Source: a virus
IMG/VR virus record: IMGVR_UViG_3300010160_000059
Coordinates: 1-53,372 of that record
Direction: 5' to 3' (one strand)
DNA length: 53,372 nucleotides
Within the stretch, counting starts at the first letter, position 1, and each line of letters opens with the position of its first letter. Of the stretch, positions 48,822 through 53,372 are shown piece by piece. A program made the position numbers and the translations under genes. The notes under the pieces are model-generated. The model saw nothing but the letters and a program-made list of their open reading frames with translations. It did no database searches and had not been told where the DNA came from.

Positions 48822-51800
48822 TTATGATCCTATTGCCAATATATATGGCGTCATTACTGCAAATAAACTTTTCGTGAATGTTCTTCCAGAAATTGTTCCT
48901 ATACTGTTATTTATAACTAGGTCATTTCCAATTCTAAAATCTCCTTGTTGGTCTGTACCTGTAAAATAAACTTTCCCACCATTAATGGCCACTGCCTGAT
49001 GACTACTTAGAGGTTCTCCTCCAATGTATGGCAATGCTGAATCAATATTAGTACCTGCACCAATCCATTCAAAATTATGTGCAGAACTTTGAATTTGACT
49101 ATATGTGTGGAAAGTTACAACTGTAGTATCATTAATAGTTGATACTACAGACGGTTGTAATGTAACAGTACTTGAATAATCATTTTCTACTAAATTTGCA
49201 ACAATACCAATTAATCCTGTGGCGGTGTTAATTACGTTCAATGTAGTAGCAGGGGCAGCAAATCTGTCTTGAGTATTAACACTATATATTGGAGATACTT
49301 GAATATTAGATAATATGCTATTCAAAATATCTCCAATATGATAATATGCAGCAATACTGGCTAATTTTTCAGTGCTAGAAATCTGTAATGTTCCACCGTC
49401 ATAGTATGCCTCTGCCGCAAATATTGTTTGGCTATTTCCGCCATACATCACATCGTAACTCATGGCATCAATAATATATCCTATATCTCTCTTACACGTT
49501 GCGGTGCTATAAGATAATCCAACATAACTGGTATTAACATACGCAATAGTTTCTGCTTGTATAAATGCTCTATTTGCTAACAGTAAATTAAATGCGTTTA
49601 CAATATTTGTATTAGTATTCGGAATAAGACCAATCGGTACATGAGGAGGTGCAACACTAGGTCCATATTTAATAATATTTGTTATGGTAGATATTTTACT
49701 ATTAATCAATCCTACTTCTACATAAGTAGCAGTACTAGCACTTATTGTTTGAGAAACTACAGTTTGATATGTTGATGTTATTAAATTACCTTTAACAATA
49801 TCTTTAGAAATGTCTCTAATAAAATTATAGGCAGCGGTAGTTTGTGGTATTTCATTTGCAATTACTGTAGAAGTACTACTAAATCCATAATAATAAACTC
49901 CACTCATTATACTTTGTCTATTACCACCGCGTAAAAAATCAAATGCCACACTATCTATAATATATCCAACATCTCTATAACATGTTGCAGTATTATATGC
50001 AAAGGTGGGATAATTACTAGTGATCCATGCTATGGTATTATTTTGTAATGTAGTTTTATTAGATAGAATAGCATTATAAGCAGAATTGAAATTAGCATTT
50101 GTACTTACTTCTCCATTGGGAATAATCAGATCAGTAACGCCCGCTGTTCCAGAATTTAAAATATTTAACAGACTGTTAAATTTAGCAGTTAATGACGTAT
50201 TAACAGTAGCGGCCCATATTCCCGCTACGGCTGTAGCAATTGGAATTGTAATATCTCTTAGATAAGCAATCGCAAGACTAGTTGTAGTTATTTCTCTAGC
50301 AATATCTCCAACATATCCAGTTTGACTCCAGTACTGTAACCCTGCAAATGCGCTTTGGCTAGTACCACCATATAATAAATCAAACGCTATACTATCAACA
50401 ATTAATCCTGTATCTCTATAACATGTTGCAGTATTATATGTAAAATTACTAGTATATGCTACTGTTTCTTCTGCTATAAAATTTTTATTTACTTGTAATA
50501 TTTCTACTGCATTGATAGTTGCTGTACTTGCTCCTGTAGGAGGATTATATGTTATCGAAGGAACTACGCCTAATCCATTTGTTATAATATCTAATATTAT
50601 ATTAAAAAGATCAGATATTCGATTGTAAGGAATAGTAGAAGGAGTTAATAATTCAAGTACTCGCGTTTTTAAAAAATTAATTGCATCTATGGTTTGACTC
50701 AATTCTGAACCAGCAGCATAATAAGATGCTACTCTATAATAACTTGATCCTGCTTTTATACTTTGATAATTTGTATCTAACACCATGTCATAGCATACAG
50801 CATCTATAATATATCCAACATCTCTACTACATTTAAATTGATTAAAGTCAAATCCGGGAAATGTTTCTAATACATGATTAATAGTTAATATTTGTAACTT
50901 TGTTTTAGCGTCGAGTATTGTTTGTCTGGAATTTCTCAGTGTAGCATCTTCGTTTAAAATAGTAGGATACACTTTAGTAACATTACCTACCTGAAGTGCT
51001 GTACTTGAAGCAATTGTATAATAGTTTCCATCTCCAAAACTTAGCGCATCTCCTATACTAGGTTTTGTAGTTAAATTGTTTATGGTAAAAGTTCTTCCAC
51101 TAGTAGCACCATTAACTTTTCCTGAATATTTTACTGCTCCGACACCATCTGCATATAATGCATAATTACCAAAACTACTATTACTATTCGTGATTGAACA
51201 AAAACCACCAGATTCACATAAAACTCCTATATTGCAACATATAGTAAACACTGATACTAACGAAGTATATCCCTCATTTAACATATGGACACCAATTCCG
51301 CCTTGATTATACTGCGTAAATGCATCAACCATCATGCTCTTTGTACCTAATGCTAAATTACCATCTACACGCAAGCCTGTACCATCTGTAGTCATACTAG
51401 TACAGTTTTGTACGTATGGGCTAGTAGAAATTACACCTGCACTGCCATCAATAGGGAATGAAACTGCGGCGGCTGGTGCTTCATGCCCTTTAAAAGTCAT
51501 ATTAGCAATATACACACCATTGTTTACATAAAATATATCTTGAGTGGTTAAGGTAGATCTAACTGTAACAGTCCTTAAATTATCTCCTACAATAGAAACA
51601 AAATCTGGAACAATGATAGGAGTTATTTCAGTATAGTCACCACTTTTAACAAAGATAGTAGTTCCTCTAGTTGCTGCTGCTACTGCGGATCTAATAGTAA
51701 GTTTACTATCACTTAAACTAGTGCCGTTACTAGAATCATTGCCACTTTTACTAACGTAGAGAACGTTAGAAACAGCCATAGAAAAACTAGCGGTACTACG

Positions 51801-51977
51801 AGAACCAGTATAGCCTTGTATACCGCCGTAATCTAATACTGTCCATGTAGAAGTACCGTTACCAATTTTAAACAATTTGGTATCGGTTTCAATACCCATC
51901 TCACCTTCGGCTAGAGTAGGATTTATATGGCCCCATTCATATGCTGTGCCCCGTCTAAATTGGATTTGTATTGCCAT
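48822..51977 (-). CDS. Beta-helix fibre with four-fold internal repeat, 1051 aa
   Basis: The head MAIQIQFRRGTAYEWGHINP, then AEGEMGIETDTKLFKIGNG, is the RRG-type virion-binding domain (1-55). A short GYTGS link follows, then a right-handed beta-helix (about 70-300). From about 360 to 940 there is a four-fold repeat of roughly 140-160 residues, each opening with C-x-RDxGYIID (or close variants) and containing SYDVMYGGNSQ-type blocks, starting near 382, 519, 664 and 827. The C-terminus (about 970-1051) carries YFTGTDQQGDFRIGNDLVI, matching the FRVGESFLV block of the giant fibre. A GATAAATA word is 27 nt upstream. Confidence 0.82.
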   Translation of the reverse strand: MAIQIQFRRGTAYEWGHINPTLAEGEMGIETDTKLFKIGNGTSTWTVLDYGGIQGYTGSRSTASFSMAVSNVLYVSKSGNDSSNGTSLSDSKLTIRSAVAAATRGTTIFVKSGDYTEITPIIVPDFVSIVGDNLRTVTVRSTLTTQDIFYVNNGVYIANMTFKGHEAPAAAVSFPIDGSAGVISTSPYVQNCTSMTTDGTGLRVDGNLALGTKSMMVDAFTQYNQGGIGVHMLNEGYTSLVSVFTICCNIGVLCESGGFCSITNSNSSFGNYALYADGVGAVKYSGKVNGATSGRTFTINNLTTKPSIGDALSFGDGNYYTIASSTALQVGNVTKVYPTILNEDATLRNSRQTILDAKTKLQILTINHVLETFPGFDFNQFKCSRDVGYIIDAVCYDMVLDTNYQSIKAGSSYYRVASYYAAGSELSQTIDAINFLKTRVLELLTPSTIPYNRISDLFNIILDIITNGLGVVPSITYNPPTGASTATINAVEILQVNKNFIAEETVAYTSNFTYNTATCYRDTGLIVDSIAFDLLYGGTSQSAFAGLQYWSQTGYVGDIAREITTTSLAIAYLRDITIPIATAVAGIWAATVNTSLTAKFNSLLNILNSGTAGVTDLIIPNGEVSTNANFNSAYNAILSNKTTLQNNTIAWITSNYPTFAYNTATCYRDVGYIIDSVAFDFLRGGNRQSIMSGVYYYGFSSTSTVIANEIPQTTAAYNFIRDISKDIVKGNLITSTYQTVVSQTISASTATYVEVGLINSKISTITNIIKYGPSVAPPHVPIGLIPNTNTNIVNAFNLLLANRAFIQAETIAYVNTSYVGLSYSTATCKRDIGYIIDAMSYDVMYGGNSQTIFAAEAYYDGGTLQISSTEKLASIAAYYHIGDILNSILSNIQVSPIYSVNTQDRFAAPATTLNVINTATGLIGIVANLVENDYSSTVTLQPSVVSTINDTTVVTFHTYSQIQSSAHNFEWIGAGTNIDSALPYIGGEPLSSHQAVAINGGKVYFTGTDQQGDFRIGNDLVINNSIGTISGRTFTKSLFAVMTPYILAIGS
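49400..50870 (-). repeat. Four-fold diverged coding repeat in beta-helix fibre
   Basis: Four protein-level repeats open with CSRDVGYIID, CYRDTGLIVD, CYRDVGYIID and CKRDIGYIID. The period varies (about 137-163 residues) and DNA identity is low, so these are old duplications rather than recent tandem DNA copies. Confidence 0.75.
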
Positions 51978-52003
51978 TTTTACCTTTTATACCTGCTTTG
52001 AGG

Positions 52004-52011
52004 TATTTATC
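52004..52011 (-). promoter_or_regulatory. T4-type late promoter word GATAAATA
   Basis: GATAAATA on the minus strand, 27 nt before the 1051-aa fibre start and just within the end of the upstream fibre gene. Confidence 0.58.
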
Positions 52012-53372
52012 CAGAAACACCGCCTGCATTGATGCTGGTAATTCCACCATAATTTGAATCTGGTCGTCCACCGTCAAAATTACCAATATATCCACCCATT
52101 GCCGCAGCGGTTACTGTTAACGTATTACCTACTATAATTGTTGTTGTTCCCGTTGAAAAATTAATTGTAGATACTGTAGAAGTAGTAGGAACTCCATTTA
52201 TCTGTACATTTATTGCTCCTTCGCCAGCACTACCGGTATATCCTATACCAGCATATACTCCAGGAATACCTTGACTACCAGTATATCCAGTTTCTGTACT
52301 AGCGGATCCAGTAAAACCTACTCTACCTTGTGTACCAGTTGAGCCAGTATATCCTCTAAGGGTACTAGCAGAACCAGTATAACCTAAACTACCATCATAT
52401 CCGGAACTTCCAGTAAAACCAGGTTCACCTCGACTACCGTTAAAACCGGTGCCAGCACTACCAGTAAAACCAACACCTTGACTACCGGTAAATCCGGTAA
52501 TGCCTTGGGTACCTGTTGAACCAGTATATCCAGTAATACCTTGTGTACCAGTACTACCAGTATAACCATTTAAAATACTACCATTAACAGAAGTAAAAAC
52601 AATATTATTATTTGGATCAACGCTGATTGTAACACCAGTAGTTGTAGAGGTACTTCCTAATAAAATGTAATTACCATTTATTGTACCATCAACCCATAAA
52701 TCTCCACCAATGCCTACGCCGCCTGCAACAATTAATGCTCCGGTTGTTGTAGAAGTTGAAGAATTTGTACCAGATATTGTTATATTGGTAGCGGTAACAG
52801 TCCCTGAAGATAAAATATTATTAGTTTTGATAATAGATGATATTATCGATAAACTAGTACCAGTAGCATTTAATGTAACATTAGATCCTGTTGTATCTCC
52901 TAAAACTAATGATGTTCCAATAATAATACCACCAACTGTAACAATAGTACCTTGACCACTTGTGTTACTAATTGCTAATTTACCGTCAACGTCAACTGTT
53001 AAAATTGTTCCGCCTAAATCAATAGTTTGTCCTGCTAGGTATAATTTTCCAAATCGGTGATCAGGAGACCCTAGATCTTGTGTCTTATCATCTTCAGGAA
53101 CAAATTTAAATCCTGAACTAAGTGTTACTGTACTGGTATCATCAGTTCTTAATCCTATGATAGCACTACCTGTGTAACCCATTACACCTTGTGTACCTGT
53201 GCTACCAGTATAACCAGTAACCCCTTGAGTACCTGTTGAACCTGTAAAGCCAGTAATACCCTGTGTACCAGTTGAACCTGTAAAGCCAGTAATACCCTGT
53301 GTACCAGTTGAACCGGTATAACCGGTAACACCTTGTGTACCTGTTGAACCAGTATATCCAACTGATCCCCAA
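52007..53372 (-). CDS. Collagen-like fibre, N-terminus beyond right window edge
   Basis: At least 455 codons. The frame is open to the last base, where it still reads collagen-like GXY triplets, so an internal ATG at 53182 is not a real start. Order from N to [11 protein letters not shown] triplets (53372-53160); a [19 protein letters not shown] block with a [16 protein letters not shown] segment; a [16 protein letters not shown] beta-repeat; further GXY triplets (about 52560-52230); and a Gly/Asn-rich end ([16 protein letters not shown], then VSG). It shares modules with the 1949-aa gene. The stop lies 27-30 nt before the 1051-aa fibre gene. Confidence 0.82.
   Translation of the reverse strand, partial: WGSVGYTGSTGTQGVTGYTGSTGTQGITGFTGSTGTQGITGFTGSTGTQGVTGYTGSTGTQGVMGYTGSAIIGLRTDDTSTVTLSSGFKFVPEDDKTQDLGSPDHRFGKLYLAGQTIDLGGTILTVDVDGKLAISNTSGQGTIVTVGGIIIGTSLVLGDTTGSNVTLNATGTSLSIISSIIKTNNILSSGTVTATNITISGTNSSTSTTTGALIVAGGVGIGGDLWVDGTINGNYILLGSTSTTTGVTISVDPNNNIVFTSVNGSILNGYTGSTGTQGITGYTGSTGTQGITGFTGSQGVGFTGSAGTGFNGSRGEPGFTGSSGYDGSLGYTGSASTLRGYTGSTGTQGRVGFTGSASTETGYTGSQGIPGVYAGIGYTGSAGEGAINVQINGVPTTSTVSTINFSTGTTTIIVGNTLTVTAAAMGGYIGNFDGGRPDSNYGGITSINAGGVSG
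53160..53372 (-). repeat. Collagen-like GXY coding repeats at right edge
   Basis: About seven imperfect copies of a 27-30-bp unit encode [12 protein letters not shown] or [12 protein letters not shown]. They continue beyond the window and are closely similar to the repeats at 43045-43270, so recombination between the two genes is possible. A similar patch lies at about 52230-52560. Confidence 0.75.

Noticed and set aside
52007-53182. ATG 53182 as the start of the right-edge fibre.
   Set aside because: The same frame is open to the window edge with collagen-like triplets on both sides, so the ATG is internal.

Overview
The window is a segment of a tailed-phage genome, most likely a T4-like (contractile-tail, Pantevenvirales-type) phage. 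The reasons are: almost all genes lie on the minus strand in tight, overlapping runs; many intergenic gaps carry the T4-type late promoter word TATAAATA (or GATAAATA/CATAAATA); class Ia ribonucleotide reductase genes (nrdA, nrdB) sit beside a glutaredoxin; and about 28 kb is an uninterrupted block of very large fibre genes whose N-termini and modules (RRG-type head domain, collagen-like GXY repeats, Gly-rich and LamG modules) resemble those of marine and freshwater T4-like phages. The sequence is AT-rich. No terminase, capsid, portal or polymerase gene lies in the window. The host is probably a betaproteobacterium (Burkholderiales-like). This is inferred from a Bug/TctC-family binding protein and a tmRNA tag ending QFALAA; it is not proven.

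Layout. 1-1.9 kb: a secreted Ala-rich protein cut by the edge, a small ORF, then a minus-strand tmRNA gene in circularly permuted, two-piece order ending at a UUCG-loop terminator, and small proteins including a 2OG-oxygenase-like one and a 49-aa protein behind a perfect consensus promoter. 2-15.5 kb: a PAAR-like/M15 peptidase tail-tip protein, small phage proteins, glutaredoxin, a methyltransferase, nrdB and nrdA, a beta-helix tailspike, a PD-(D/E)XK nuclease, an EF-hand-like/Cys-cluster protein and several small conserved proteins. 15.5-16.6 kb: a plus-strand island of four small genes with its own promoter, leader hairpin and terminator.

16.6-25.7 kb is an accessory, metabolism- or surface-modifying region. 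It holds a methyltransferase, an HExxH protein, a translationally coupled four-gene set (Bug/TctC binding protein, class I glutamine amidotransferase, sulfotransferase-like protein, 2OG-Fe oxygenase), a lone plus-strand methyltransferase, a secreted DNA/RNA nuclease, and a 1123-aa GT4-GT2-GT-FkbM fusion.

25.7-53.4 kb: adhesion genes. Gly-rich/LamG fibres, three tandem paralogous fibres, a 2-kDa-scale-residue (about 2058 aa) giant fibre interrupted by a one-base frameshift, a beta-helix fibre with a four-fold internal repeat, and a collagen-like fibre running off the right edge.

The observations most worth following are the permuted phage tmRNA, the coupled TctC-amidotransferase-sulfotransferase-oxygenase operon, the frameshift in the giant fibre gene, the readthrough-like stop between two Gly-rich fibre ORFs, and a ribosome-binding site held in a hairpin loop ahead of the nuclease.
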